Positions 1 to 12,759 of a DNA stretch of 64,000 bases are shown one piece after another. The DNA is from Erythrocercus mccallii (Eukaryota; Chordata; Aves; Passeriformes; Dicruridae). Within the stretch, counting starts at the first letter, position 1. Each line of letters opens with the position of its first letter. Position numbers and translations under genes: made by a program. The notes under the pieces are model-generated. The model saw nothing but the letters and a program-made list of their open reading frames with translations, made no database searches and was not told the DNA's origin. The DNA lies in assembly GCA_013397435.1 (NCBI GenBank), contig VZRG01000186.1:625157-689156 (forward strand), read 5' to 3'.

Positions 1-1964
1 TTGTGTGTAATTCAGATGACAAAACCTTTTGGATGAAAATTAGAGAGAAAGAGATGTTAAAGAGATGTGACACAATTTGCTCTAACAGCAAGCTTATTAA
101 CACTTCATGCTTAAAATGCTGCTCTGTACCAAATAATAAAAAGAGCCCATAGGCTGCATACCAGCTAATTAAAGCTCAAAAGGAAAAATGCTTGGCAAAA
201 GGAGAAGAGACAAATCTTTCCCATTAGCTGGAATTGGATTATAATTTTGGAATTCTCCAGTACTGTAGCAGCTATTTTGTATTCCATATCAATGTATTAT
301 ACATGTTAAATACAAGTATAGATCTCATATTGGTCTATTTACATTCCTACGGCTTAGAGCATTTCTAAGATGACTATTCTGTCTAACAGTAAATATTTTA
401 GTCTTCTTTCTCTTGACACTTTTATGTAATAACAGCATGATAATCATAGATATATAGGAAAAGAGTCGTGATTTTCTCTCACTAAAAGTAGGAACAACAT
501 CATAATGAGTCATGTTTTTGTTAAAGTCTTATACTTTTAAAATAAGTTATAACTTGTTTCTCACAAAAATATATTTACATTACATTACAATAATGGTTTT
601 GGTCAATGTCCAAGCCTAGTCCTAATTTTTCACATTGTTGGGAATGTTTTCTCCATGCCTGTCAGTAGTCCTGGTTAGGGGTATAGATAATCTGTGTTTG
701 AGGGGACAGTCAGGTGACAATTTTTTTCTTTCATTTCTTGTGTAGATAGAATGAAAGTTTTGTTGAGGTAGTTGTATATTATTATGCAATTTAAACAGTT
801 ACACATTATCTTGCTCTCCCTTAACAATCAGATTTTTTTTTGGTGTGTTTCTTTTGTCTGTACAATAGAGGCTGAAAGCACTTTAACTGACAGAGGCTCA
901 GTTGGAATTCACGGATGCCTCCTGAGCCCCTGCTGTGTTCTCCCACCCTTTGCACCCTTTGCAAACAACACTGTGGGTAACAAATTCCCCTGGATGAGGG
1001 GAGTAGCAGGATTAGCTGTAACACTGGTGGGATGTCATCAAGTCTCTGTAGCCACGCAGAGTACTCAAAGGTAATTATAGTTAATATTTAAAAGCTGTAG
1101 AAGTGGTCATATGAAAAGGTTTAGCACATGGACTATATGAACAGCTCTTCATGGACACAGAAAAAAGAAAAAAGACCAAAATATCTTTTACAGAACAGTT
1201 AAAGGTCAAATCCTTTTCTGTTTTAAAGGGTCAAGCTGCATAATTACAAAGAGCAGAGTCACTTTTAAGAAATATCTGGGAAAAAGTAGCTTTTAACATC
1301 GAAAAAATTATTTTCCTTTGACATTATTCTAAAAAGATGGTTGACTAATTTAAATTGGTTGTGCTAAGGCTTTAACTTTGAAAAAAACCCTAAACTAAAA
1401 TTTAGTCTAAAACACAAATTCGGTAGTTAAATTTACAGAGCACAGGGCAGAAGGGCTTAGGCTGGTGAGCATTGAGTAGCTCTTTCTGTCACATTGTAAT
1501 CAACTAGATCTTGAGTTATATTTTCCAAATAAATTCAAATAAAACAAATATTATTCATAGATACATCTTAGAAATTAATTATTAAAGTGTTTTAACTAGT
1601 GGCCTTAAAAAAAAAAGAAAAAGAAGACTTTGTCAAATTCCATTTCAGAGTATTTTAACTGGAAAAGAAATCCTCATAAAAGCTTAACTATAATGGCTTG
1701 AAATGTATAGGTATTTAGAATTCCCCACAGACAAAACGCTGCACACCATTACCTGTAACTGTTTAGCTGAAAAAAACCAACAACTTTGAATCCAAAAGTA
1801 AAGGGCTTTTGGGACCTCATGAAACAACATACATACCATGTCAGTACAAAATATGTGCTCCTTGTTTCTCACACTTATACCCTTGTTGTCACAAAGCAGA
1901 GAAGAGCAGGCTCAGTTCTTCAAAACAATGGCAACTGCATCAAAGATCAACAACATGTTTACAA

Positions 1965-2040
1965 TACAGAAAAAAAACCAAAACAAAACACCCCCACCCT
2001 CCAGAAAAATCCCAAACCAAACCAAAAAATACCCCACCAG
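1965..2040 (+). repeat. A/C-rich low-complexity tract
   Basis: This is A- and C-only sequence apart from a few bases, for example CCAAAACAAAACACCCCCACCC. It has no coding value. Confidence 0.85.
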
Positions 2041-4849
2041 ATACCTGGGTAAAAATTATATTTTAAAGGAAATAATCTGACAGCAATAAATCTTTTCTTG
2101 AATGCATATGTTTACATTCTTCACAATATTGAGCACTTCTCAGAAAGATGGCAAAATAGAAGAAAATTATTAATTGAAAGGTTAAGATTAAAAATTTTTG
2201 TTGTAGTTCACATGCTTAATTTTTAACAGCACTTTAGTGTGATCTTTCTTAGCCCATGTTTATAACAGAAAAAGTTTGGCAAAATGAATGTTATGTGTAC
2301 AACACCAGTTTCTACACCAAAATTGTGTTTAACAGGGAGGACTAAAGAGAGTACAATTTTGTGACAGTCATGCAATGGATCCTTGTTTTAAATATATAAG
2401 GAGTAAAAATAGTTATGAAGAAGAGAAGTAAAAAACACCTGATATTAGAAACCTTTCACAGAATTTAAAAGAGCAAAGATGACTTCAAATATCTCCTATT
2501 AATGCTGTTTAAGTAAAAAAAGATTAGTTTGCATAATGATAACTTAAACTTGTGGGTCATAAGAATTGCTAAGGCCTCTGTGATTCTTATCTTTGGATTG
2601 CAGAGTCCAAATGATCATAGTATGTAGTACAGTTTGACTATGACTATTACTTTTCATCAAACTAAAATTTTCCATTTTTGATTGTACTGTCTCTTGGAAT
2701 ATAGTATGTTACAGAGTAATATTTTAGATTTTCTTAAATAATTTGTTCTAGTTGCCATAAAGATATTTATTTAACAGCATATTAGATCTGAACAAAAGAT
2801 TTTGGTTCCACTCCTCCTGAGACAATGCCCTAACCAGGAGGTTGGAGCCATTCAGTTCTAATTTTCTGACCAAGTGGTTAGGAATTTGGAACTTTGTTTT
2901 CTTGTTTTTTTGTGGTTTGTTTTTTTAACTAATTTCAGAATTGTTAAAAGCCTACTAGCTACAGCAATCACATAACAGTGGTAATTACAGGTATCTGATC
3001 AAGTCAGAGGAAGAAAGAGTAATTTTTCCCTGCCTCAAATGAGGAGTCTCCCTGTACAAGAACTGAACAATATTACCTTCTGTGACATAACATGAATGTC
3101 ACACAAACCTACTCAACTGTTTCTTGGTTTACTTTTCCTGTATCAAAATTTCACCTTAACAATTTTGGTTTGATTCATAGAAAACTGAGAAAACAGAGTA
3201 GATCTATGTTAAGTTGCTATTCTGGTGTGTAGTGGTTCACCTTTGAAGTACAACATGAATAATTTCTGCAATAATAAATTCTGTGTCAGAAAAAATTCTT
3301 GTTACTTTTTTTTTTATATTTATTTTTCCCAGAGTGGAAACTGTGGGGCTGTAAGTGCAGAACTCATTATTCTTTGTTGGGGTTTCAATAAGGGTTATTC
3401 TTGCTTGAATGGCATCCCTGAAAACTTAATGATTGGTCAAGAATCTGCCTTTATAACATTTTCAAAATATTATAAGCAAAAGTTAAGATGGATTGCACCA
3501 TTACTAAATTACCGTAAAGAAACTTTTCAGGATCTCAGGAAGCAATTGAGCATCTTGAATAATTGAGGGGTACCTCATGTTTGAATTGCAATGAAGCAAT
3601 GCCTGAATTTGATTCCAGAACTAGACTTCTAAAGGCTGCTTTAGGATTTATGTCTGTATCATCGTTTTATGTTTGTCCCCCAGGTTAGTTGGAATGCCAG
3701 TTTTGATTCAGAAGCATGGAGTTGAATTGTGAATGTAGCACTGTGCTAACAAAACCTTAATGATTGTGGTTTAAAACACACATCCAGATGATCTGATGCA
3801 CTTGCATCATGGTATATATCTTATCATTTGCACACATGATTTCTCCAGTAGAAAGATAAATTATAAGCATTTTAGAACAAACCCTGGACAGTAAAATTTA
3901 GGCTTTTTTTTTTTTCTCTCTAAGAAAACCTTACTCAAATTTATTAAAAGGTCTCTGGTATAACTCAAATCCAGATGTTCATGACACATAGCATTAATTA
4001 ATGTACCTGTAATTCATCCATTTTAATATTTTAAATCAATTGCATACTTTACCATGTACATGCATCAAAGCGAAGCCTAAATGTAAACTTAGAAAAATCA
4101 AAGTTCAAATTTTCTTTACAGTATATGACTTAGAATTTCTTTTGTTGAAATTCTTCCATATCCTGTTAAAGGGCTCACAGAAGGAGCACAAAAATATAAA
4201 TATATAAATGTACAGGGGTTATGCCAAGCATTTTTTGTCATCTTCTTGGGACAACCCTGTTACTTTGTTCTGTTTGCTGCAATCTGGTAACAAATATTGG
4301 TGGGAAACACAAGCTGACTCTTTGTGCCAACCAAAGATGACTTGTTATAAAACCCCTGTAACCAAATCTGCTGTGATTTCCTGGTCATAGCACTGCCTGT
4401 CAGGGTGAATACTGAGCTCTACAACTATATATACCATAAATCTTTTTCAATGCCTGAAAAATAGAAACTGATTTTAAATCTTGCATATGTGGTAAGAATA
4501 AATTTCTTCACAAAGATACCTGAAACTTAACTTTTTTTCCCCTACACTGTCTGAACAAGCATAAAATGAAATGGATCCAGTGGTTAATTATGAGTTGTTC
4601 TATATTTCTTCCTGGCTGTAAACTTGTAGAAGCATTCCAGTAGAGTTTCAAGAATTTGACATATTTCATTTTATCACATGGATTACTTCAAACAAACTAT
4701 CTTGAAGGACATGTAGCTTCTTCTGTTGAAGTTTGAATTTATTTACTTTTTTGGCAGCTTATAAATACTTTTCCTTGGTCTTATCTCAAACAAAGCATCA
4801 GAGGAAAGTGATATAAAACCATTTTTATGATCTGTGGGGTGTTGTTTTG

Positions 4850-4995
4850 TGTTCAGGGTTTTTTTAGGGGGTTTTTGTGGTTTTTTTTTTTTTACGGGCT
4901 TTTTTTTTCTTCTTTTTGGTTGGTTGGTTGGTTGTAGGGTTTGATTTTTTTTTGGTTGGTTGGTTTTTTGTTTGTTTTTTTTCTGTAGATTTTTT
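4850..4995 (+). repeat. T/G-rich low-complexity tract with (GGTT)n
   Basis: The tract has long runs of T with GGTTGGTTGGTT units near 4918-4934 and 4953-4965. The phenylalanine-rich reading frame over it is an artefact. Confidence 0.9.
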
Positions 4996-5944
4996 TTTAA
5001 TGGAACAGTGTTTGCCAGGTTTTATTTGTATGTTTTCCATTACCTGTTTCTGTTATCAGGCTCAGACAAGAATTTATTTTGCATCTCCGTCCTCTGTTCT
5101 GTGCATGTATGACTTTGGGAACCATGTTCATATTTCATTTTTGTGTCTTTTTAGTAGACATGTAATAATTTCTTATTATACCAGCTGGGACATCTCTTTT
5201 CCACAGAAGTTTCTCATATTCTCATAGTCTCATATTCTTTCTTTTCCAATACCATCTAAGGTGGACAACAGAAAGTTTCCTTTGTAAGATGAGGTATATG
5301 GACTCTTACTACCTTGAATGGTAGTTATTCAACTTATTACAGATATTCAAAATATTTATTCAGGAATTTCTCTTAACTGTTTGAGATTCAGGGACTTCTC
5401 TTCCTGTATTTTAGATGCTTACTGTCCATTTGACATTTGGATATTTTTGTGCTTGGAAGTCATCCAATAGATTTGCTCTTAAATTCCTCTTCTAAGATAC
5501 ACTCAAAAGTCATTGCCTTTTTATTTCTCTCATTTTCTCTTGCTCCTGTTTTTGACCTGTGAAAGTAATCTATTGTCTTTGAAGCAGCAGTCATATTTTT
5601 GTGATGGTCACTCTGAGGTTGAGTCCTGGTCTACCTGACCCTGAACTGCTTGCTGATGGTTAAATAACTGTTTCATGCTGACTGACCTCATTGTGTTAGT
5701 TTCTTATTAAAGACATTTATGAAGATGTGTTTCATCTATTTCTGTGATCTGTTGTCCCTGAGTTCTGTTCAAGCCAATATGGATCATAGAGTTTAATGTT
5801 ATCATAGTCCTGTGCATCAGTCCTAAACAATCCTAGTCCCTCAGAAAAATAGGTAGAAATGAGGAATTAAAATCTATAATTTTTATAATTCTTACATTTC
5901 TGCTATTTTGTCTTCTTTAACCCTTCAGTATTTCCTTTTTGCCT

Positions 5945-6475
5945 ATGTCAAAACAGTGAGGGCTTGCTACCCTGAAAGCGAAATGAGACGAGAGCAATAA
6001 CAATGCAAACATAAGCAAGGATTGCCCCAGAAAGGAGTCAGGATGTTGGATGCCAAGTCTGTATCAGGGTCAGGACCAGGGCCATGGTCAGTATCAGAGA
6101 CAGTCCAGACACTATGTGACAAGACCTCAGTGGAGAAGCAGATTTTGGGCCAAGCCAAGGGACTGAAGCCAAAGCCAGCCGTGAAAGGTCCAAGACAGCA
6201 CAGGCACCGTGGCTGCACAGCTGCAACCCAGTGTGGATGAGGCCAGTGGTACAGTCACAGTTTAATAACACTTCCCAAGGAAGACGATATAGATCTTAAT
6301 TCTACCCAGTCTTAGATTCAGCCAGTTCAGTTCTAACTTAGCCAGTCAAACTTCTTGAGGGGCAGTGCACTTCCAGCTATCTAGGTGTCATGGAGCATTG
6401 CCCCATTTGCCTTAGCTTTGTGAAATTTTGTGACTGGCCAGACATTTTATGCTGATCATCTTCAGTAAATAGCTG
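5945..6475. other. Unclassified GC-richer block before the 6475 CR1
   Basis: About 530 bp have raised G+C and CAGG/CCAG-rich words (for example TCAGGACCAGGGCCATGG). The block borders the CR1 copy but matches no part of CR1 that I recognise. It may be another repeat into or beside which CR1 inserted. Confidence 0.45.
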
Positions 6476-7487
6476 ACCTACCTAGGAGATGAGGGAAAGA
6501 CTGTGGATATAGTCTAGCTGGACTTCAGTAAAGCTTTCAACACTGCCTCCCATGGAGAAACTAGCAGCCCATGGCTTTGAAGGTGCACTCTTCACTGTGT
6601 TAAAAACTGGCTGGGTGCCTGGGCCCAGAGAGTGGTGGTAACTGAAGTTACGACCAGCTGGTAGCCAGTCACAGGTGGTGTCCCCAGGGTTCAGTATTGG
6701 GCCAGTCCTGTTTAATATCTTCATTCATGATCTGGATGAGAGTATCAAGTGCTTTGCAGACAACACCATATTGGGCTGGAGTATTGACTGAGGGATCTGA
6801 ACAGTCTGGGCCGATGGTCTGAGGCCAGTGGTCTGAGGTTCAACAAAGCCGAGTGCTGGGTCAAGTACTTGGGTCACAGCAACCCCTGTAGTGATACAGG
6901 CTGGAGGCAGAGTGGCTGGCAAAGCCTGGCAGAAAAGGACCTTGGGGTGCTGGTCCTCAGCCAGCTGAACATGAGCCAGTGTGTGCCCAGGTGTCACATA
7001 AAGCCAATGATGCTCTGACTTGTATCAGAAAATAGCAGAGCGTGTCCAGAGACTGGCAACAAGGCTGATGTCCAGAGAATGAATCATATGAGGAGCAGCT
7101 GAGGGAGCTGGAGTTTAGCCTGGAAAAAAAGAAGCTCAGGAGAGACTTTATCACCCTCCACAGCTGCCTGAAAGGAGGCTGCAGCCAGGTGGTGGTCAGT
7201 CTCTTCTCCCAGGCAACCAGAACCAGGACAAGAGGAAATGGCCTCAAGCAGGGCCAGGGGAGGTTCAGGTTGAACATTAGGAAGAATTTATTCACTGAAA
7301 GAGAATTTAGGCATTGGAATGGGCTTTGCAGGGAGATAGTGGAGTCACCACGCCTGGAAGTGTTCAAGAAATTACTGGATATGTAATTATAGTGCTATGG
7401 TTGAGTTGACAAGTTGTAGTTCAGTCAAAGGTTCAACTAAATGATCCTGGAGATCTTTTTCCAACCTTGATGATTCTATGATTCATT
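6475..7487 (+). mobile_element. CR1 LINE, 3' part, decayed
   Basis: This is a 5'-truncated CR1 retrotransposon on + of about 1 kb. Read through stops and frameshifts, it shows reverse transcriptase pieces: DFSKAFN (motif A), VVVTEV, a decayed SVLGPVLFN-type segment, and CFADNTILG, where the catalytic FADD box has become FADN. Then follows the 3' UTR typical of CR1 (GAACATGAGCC, CAACTGAGGG-like and GGCAACCAGAACC stretches). The element ends in TTTTTCCAACCTTGATGATTCTATGATTCATT, the diagnostic avian CR1 terminus. It is non-functional. The 540 bp just upstream do not look like CR1. Confidence 0.9.
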
Positions 7488-7587
7488 AAAATGAACCTGT
7501 AGTAGAACCAAAAAAACTTCTTAATATTTTTGCCTACTCTACTTTTGCTTTCTTGTATGCACAAAGATATTTATGTACAGTTGCTTT

Positions 7588-7650
7588 TCTTGTTTTTTGG
7601 GGTTTTTTTTTTTTTGTTTGTTTGTTTGTTTGTTTTCTTTTTGTTTGCTT
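7588..7650 (+). repeat. T-rich tract with (GTTT)n
   Basis: GGGGTTTTTTTTTTTTTG is followed by several TTTG units. It is a simple repeat about 100 bp after the CR1 copy ending near 7487. Confidence 0.9.
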
Positions 7651-7654
7651 CTTT

Positions 7655-10600
7655 TCTTTGAAGAAACCTTGCACATACCCTGGGAAAACACTGAGAAAAA
7701 TTAAAATATGAGAAATTTAAGGAAAAGTAGAAGGAAAAGTGTGTGCTGCCTAAAAGTTACTGTTAAAAACAGCATATGATGAGTTTCACACCTGATAGTT
7801 GTACATTCTAATGAAGTCTTCTAATATTTTCAATTCCTTTTATTTGCTTAGTGAATGAAGAGTAATGGAACATGGTTATCAAGAGTTGAAGGAACAATTT
7901 CTAATTCTTTATCTTAATTTACTATAAGCTTATATAGCTGCAAAGTATCATTTGTCCAACTATGTTAAAGAACATTACTTTTTCTTCTCTTCTTTTCCTC
8001 ACTGGGGTTATTTAAAAGTTTCTCTAGGTTTTTAAAAAAATTGAAATTATCTTCTTTAACAAGTATGTTAAATTTCATTGGTTTTAAATATGCAGAATGT
8101 CAAATAAAAGAGACTGAGTTGTAATGGGATTTTTTCTCATCTATGTAGTTCTTTTATTCTTGTGAAATTTTACACCTTCAGATACTTCTACAAGTAAGAA
8201 AAATGAAAGGATAGTTATACTGTAGTAAAAGACACTTGTATCTGATAGAAATATTTTAAACATAGAAAGGTGTGAAGAAAAACTTCTATTTTTTCCTCTT
8301 TCCAGATGTAAGATGTAATTTTCATTTATATGTGCTATTTATAATGATATGTAAATATTGTAGCATGCACATTGCTTATTTTATACAAAACCTGTGTTAT
8401 AAAATTATAAAATATTTTTATGTGCTTGAATCAAGCTATAGTCAAACATGGTGACTCCTAGTTTTTGTTCTTGGCAATTTTAATGTTCTAGGCCATAACA
8501 TGGATTCAGACTTTAGGATGCAGTGTCATTGAAAAAATTATGCTGATATCTAGCACAGTCAAACTATTTTACTGAATAGCAAAATTGTGGAAAGATTTCT
8601 GTACTTTGATAGGTTATCTCTTAACTGTGATCAGTCATTGAAAATGTTGAGTTTATTTGAAAAATGGCTTTCCTTCACCTGGAACCATTAAAAGTTTTGA
8701 TCTATGTAAAGATTGTGTGTGTAGTGTTGAGAGATGATTATTTATTGGGGAAAATCACTTTACCTTGTCTATCATGAAATGACAGTTTGTGTTGGGATTT
8801 CTTCAGCAGCCAATGAATAGGGTCAATAATCTAACATTGCCTGAAAACACATAGATCTGTAATATTTTTTCAACCTCCTGCATTGTCTTTCTAGTTTTTG
8901 ATCCTGTATCTGGCTTTAGTCAATAATATTTCTCTTTTGCCTTTGAGTATCATATTTTATTACAGAAAAATGTGTAACAGTGCTGTAATTTCAAAATTAC
9001 ATTGAGTCATTTTGCACAGTGGGAGGTTTAGTGCATTTCTGTGGAGCAGAGGTGTTTCTGTTGTATATTTGCAATTAATGAAGAGAAACCAAAATAAAAT
9101 GAGACCAGTGTGGGTAATAAAAGCTCTCCTACCTGTGTACTAACTCACTAAGATTGCTGTTCTGAAAGCTATGTTCTGGAGGTGTTGAATTAACACGGAG
9201 ACAATTCTGAAACTAAGGATCATTGTATAACTTTGAGGGAAGGTCACAGTGTCCTCCTTTTACATGGTCATTGCTACTTGCCACTGAAGATAGTGATGTA
9301 AACCTATGAGAAATAGCAATACTTTTAAATCCAAAAACAGTAAGGTCAAAACAGATGAAAAACATTCTGAGATGATGAGCTATTAGATTAATTTGCTGCT
9401 TGTCTTTGATGACCCAGTTTTAAGCTCTCTTTCATTTTTAAAAGAAGAACTGGTAGAGTATTCTCCCATCTAATGCTGGCTTTGGTTGCTAGTTTGAAGC
9501 TGAGAGTCAGAGGCACAAGTTTTACAAGTAAATGTTTCCAATGTGTAAAATATTTGGGTCCTATATTCCTTAGTGGGATGATAACTAACATGGAACAGAG
9601 TGGCTTTACTTGTTCCTTTTCTTTTGCCTAGGTTATTGACATACAACAAGATGAGATCAGGTTTTTTTTCTGCTCAATGTCTGAAAAAATATGGAATTAA
9701 TAATACCATTCTGCTAAATAATTATTAATAATAACTATTATTATTATTATTTCTACTCTGAAATAAGAATCAGTTTAGAGTTCTTAACAATGGATTTTTT
9801 TTCATTTCAGGTTGATTATTCTAGTTATAAAAATTTTATTAACATAATTGAAGTAACACTCTAGATATTAATCCTAATTCAAGTCACATTCAAGCAAAAA
9901 TCAAATTGCCCCTTTTTACATGGATTGCCCATTTCCAAGAAATAAAACATATATTTATGGATGCTTTATTTTAGCTTACTTTATTTGTAGTATATGATGG
10001 AGAAAAATGTATCAATAGTCATGCAGGGTCAGCTGATTTAGAATAAAACTGGATATATTCCATGTATTATTAACATACATGGTATTTTAATTCAACAAGT
10101 GTTTATTCAGATTTGTATTTAACATTATAAATCCAGAAAAATAGCAGAAAAAAATCAGAAAGAAGAAAAGTAAATATAGCTTAAAATATCAATTAAAAGA
10201 TAACTAATCCATCAGCAAAATCTCCTTAGATCGCACTTGCCATTTATTCTTGGTTAGGTAGATGAAAACCCATTCTAAATCCAGTTTTCCTACGAGATGT
10301 AAAAGGTCATCAGATTATAGTATATGACAGAGCATTGACTGGATTTCTGATACATATAACTTCACTCAGTGGATTTTAGAAACATTTGATCATTTCCAAA
10401 ACCACTCCTACTCACAGAGAAATCTCAGAAATATCTAAAAGCTGAAATCTAAACTCATCCATCTACCACTGAAACCAGAGGCAAATTGGTCACTGTCCAG
10501 GGTAATAAACTTGAGCTGAATATCCTTGCTTGAATTTTTCTGGTACCAAAGACCATGCTCATACAGTCAGACTGGTCTCAGGATTTGAATTACTGTTTCA

Positions 10601-11045
10601 AGATTATTTTCTGTACCATACACAGTGCTTTTTCAGATGCCTTTGGAACTGCTCTGGATGACTACAGCATTGCAAAGTAATACTTCCATGAAGCATAAAC
10701 CAGTAAAGCCACAGATAATGTTGAACCATATGCACAGTTAATCCTAAAAATATCTCTTTCATATCTTACTGATGGTATACAATCATAATTTATTACTTAG
10801 GAAATGCAACAATTAGCCCTGTCAGTATGAGCTGATACATATGTGACCAAAGAATTTAAGCATTTCTCTTTTCTTATTAGAGTTTAAAAATATCAAGTGC
10901 AAGTGTCCAATATCCCATTTTGTATCTAAATACGGCCCCAAAAAAAAGAGTGGCTTATGTACCTTTAGAATTGTAAAACCTCAAACTCAAAAGATATGTA
11001 ATGCCAAGGTATAATGTGTGCAAAGTCCTAATTTCTGTTCTTCAT
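7655..11045. other. AT-rich intronic sequence
   Basis: I see nothing here beyond the short trinucleotide repeat near 9718. Confidence 0.6.
9718..9752 (+). repeat. (TTA)n / (TAA)n short repeat
   Basis: ATTATTAATAATAAC runs into five to six TAT/TTA units. The two halves are complementary and can form a weak hairpin. Confidence 0.9.
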
Positions 11046-11050
11046 AGAGG

Positions 11051-11631
11051 TCACAGTTTAACCCCAGACAGCAAACAAGGCCCACTCAGCCACTCACACA
11101 CTCCCAGCAGCAAGATCAGGGAGAGAATCAGAAGGGTAAAAGATAAAAAACTCATGGGTCAAGATAAAGACAGTTTAATAGAGAAAGCAAAAGTTGCACA
11201 CACAAACACACCAAACCAAGGACTTGATTCACTGCTTCCCTTGGACAGGAAGGTGTTCAGCCAGCTCCAGGAGAGCAGGGCCCCAGCATCTGTAGTGGTA
11301 CTTGGGAAGACAAATGCCATCACTCCAAACATCTCCACTTGCTCCTTTTTCTCTCCACTTTATATACTGACCATGATGCCACATGGTCTCCCCTTGGTCA
11401 GTTTGAGTCATCTGTCTCAGCTGTGTCTCTTCCAAACCTCCCATGTACCCCCAACTTCCTCACAAATGTGGCAGCACAAAAAGCAGGAAAGGCCTTGAGT
11501 CTGTGTAAGCCCTGCTTAGTAAAAACAAAACCATCTCTGTATTAACAACCCTGTGTTCAGCACAAATTCAAACCAGCTTCATGCTTGACACTGTGAACAA
11601 AATTAACTCTACCTCAGCTGAAACCAGCATA
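11051..11631 (-). mobile_element. Solo LTR of an endogenous retrovirus (copy 1)
   Basis: This 581-bp LTR was recognised as a common passerine family. The minus strand gives its direction: a TATATAAAG box (complement of CTTTATATA near 11362) and downstream an ATTAAA polyadenylation signal (complement of TTTAAT near 11174). The imperfect 5-bp flanks AGAGG (11046-11050) and ATAGG (11632-11636) look like a decayed target-site duplication. A 5-bp duplication suits ERVL-type elements. It has no internal retroviral genes. The 165-residue + frame across it is incidental. Confidence 0.85.
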
Positions 11632-12209
11632 ATAGGTATGACTTATTGAAAAATTTGCTTTTTCTAATATAGATCATCAAAAAGGAAACAGATATGGACT
11701 TTTCTCTAATGCGAATGCATTATTTGAGGGAAAAAAACACTTTTCAACTTACCTACTTATGTGATAGAAAAAAGTTTGTTCATTGACTTCATAAATTTTG
11801 AAGATGAGGGTTAGAATTTAGTTACGCATACTAAGCTCCTGGCTTTGTAAATTATTAGTCTATTTTTTTTTTTTTTTTTGCAGCACACTTATTGTAGGAG
11901 TCAAGATTGCAAAATAGAAATTATAACTATGCATATTAAAACTATTAGGCTGTTATTTGGGTTTTTTAACAATTCTTCTGTGAGGTATTGAGAATATTAA
12001 TGATACCTTGCCATTTTAGATTGGAAACTTAGAGCCTTAATTATTAATAGAGATAGCAAATTCTTCAGATATGCTAAAAGCATTGATGGAATTAGTTGAT
12101 GATTCTTCTTGTGTCCAGATTACCGTGCCATTCCTCAAGGCAGGACAAAAAAGTGTTTTATCCTTTTACATCTACTCCTTGCCATACACCATACATAAAA
12201 GCTACCTAA
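11632..12209. other. AT-rich spacer between two solo LTRs
   Basis: This is ordinary intronic sequence with a T18 tract near 11863. I see no gag, pol or env similarity, and this argues against the two LTRs bounding a provirus. Confidence 0.7.
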
Positions 12210-12214
12210 GAAGT

Positions 12215-12753
12215 TGTAGATTGACCCCGGCTGGCAGCCAAGGCCCACACAGCCAAGGCTTCTCCCTCAGGGGCTGGGGGAAATAATTGAATGAGTAAAT
12301 GAGTTGAGATAAAGGCAGTAAATGTGCATGCAAGCAAAGCAAAACAAAGAATTACTTCACTGCTTCCCAGGGAGAGGCAGGTGTTCAGCCACCTCCAGCG
12401 ATCAGGGCTCCATCATGTAGGATAGTGACTTTGGAAGACAAAAGCTATCACTCTGGATGGCCGGCCTTCCTTCTTCTTCCCTGAACTTTATATGCTGAGC
12501 ATGACACTATATGGTGTGGGATACCCCTTGGGTCAGTTGAGGTCAGCTGTCCTGGCTGAATCCCCTTCTGACTTCTTGTGTATCCCCAGCTCGCTGATGT
12601 AGTGGTGTAGGGGAAAAAAAGCCCTTTGTTCTGTGTAAGAACTACTCAGCTGTAGCAAAATTCCTGTACTCTTTCCATGGTTTCCAGCACAAATCCTAAC
12701 TATAGCTAGCTGCTGTGAGGAAAAATAACTCTGTCCCAGGCAAAATCAGCACA
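12215..12753 (-). mobile_element. Solo LTR of an endogenous retrovirus (copy 2)
   Basis: This 539-bp LTR begins TG and ends CA on the + strand and is flanked by perfect 5-bp duplications GAAGT at 12210-12214 and 12754-12758. It is the same family and orientation as the copy at 11051. Shared blocks include GGTGTTCAGCCA, GGAAGACAAA, TTTATAT, GGTCAGTT and the AACTCTG/AACTCTA terminus. The minus strand has a CATATAAAG TATA box. It is about 580 bp from the first LTR, with no retroviral coding sequence between them. Confidence 0.9.
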
Positions 12754-12759
12754 GAAGTA

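Larger units (their letters stand above)
1..5940. other. Intronic sequence, mostly AT-rich
   Basis: Apart from the simple tracts at 1965 and 4850 and a GC-richer patch at about 880-1075, I see nothing. The short reading frames look random. Confidence 0.6.

Noticed and set aside
3225..3566. 113-codon + reading frame
   Set aside because: No domain, signal peptide or codon pattern; it lies in AT-rich intron and looks like chance.
4877..5227. 116-codon phenylalanine-rich frame resembling membrane segments
   Set aside because: It is translation of a poly-T/GGTT simple repeat followed by random sequence.
11001..11498. 165-codon + frame
   Set aside because: It runs antisense through a solo LTR; no known protein similarity.
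11051..12753. A provirus bounded by two LTRs
   Set aside because: Each LTR has its own target duplication and the spacer has no retroviral gene.
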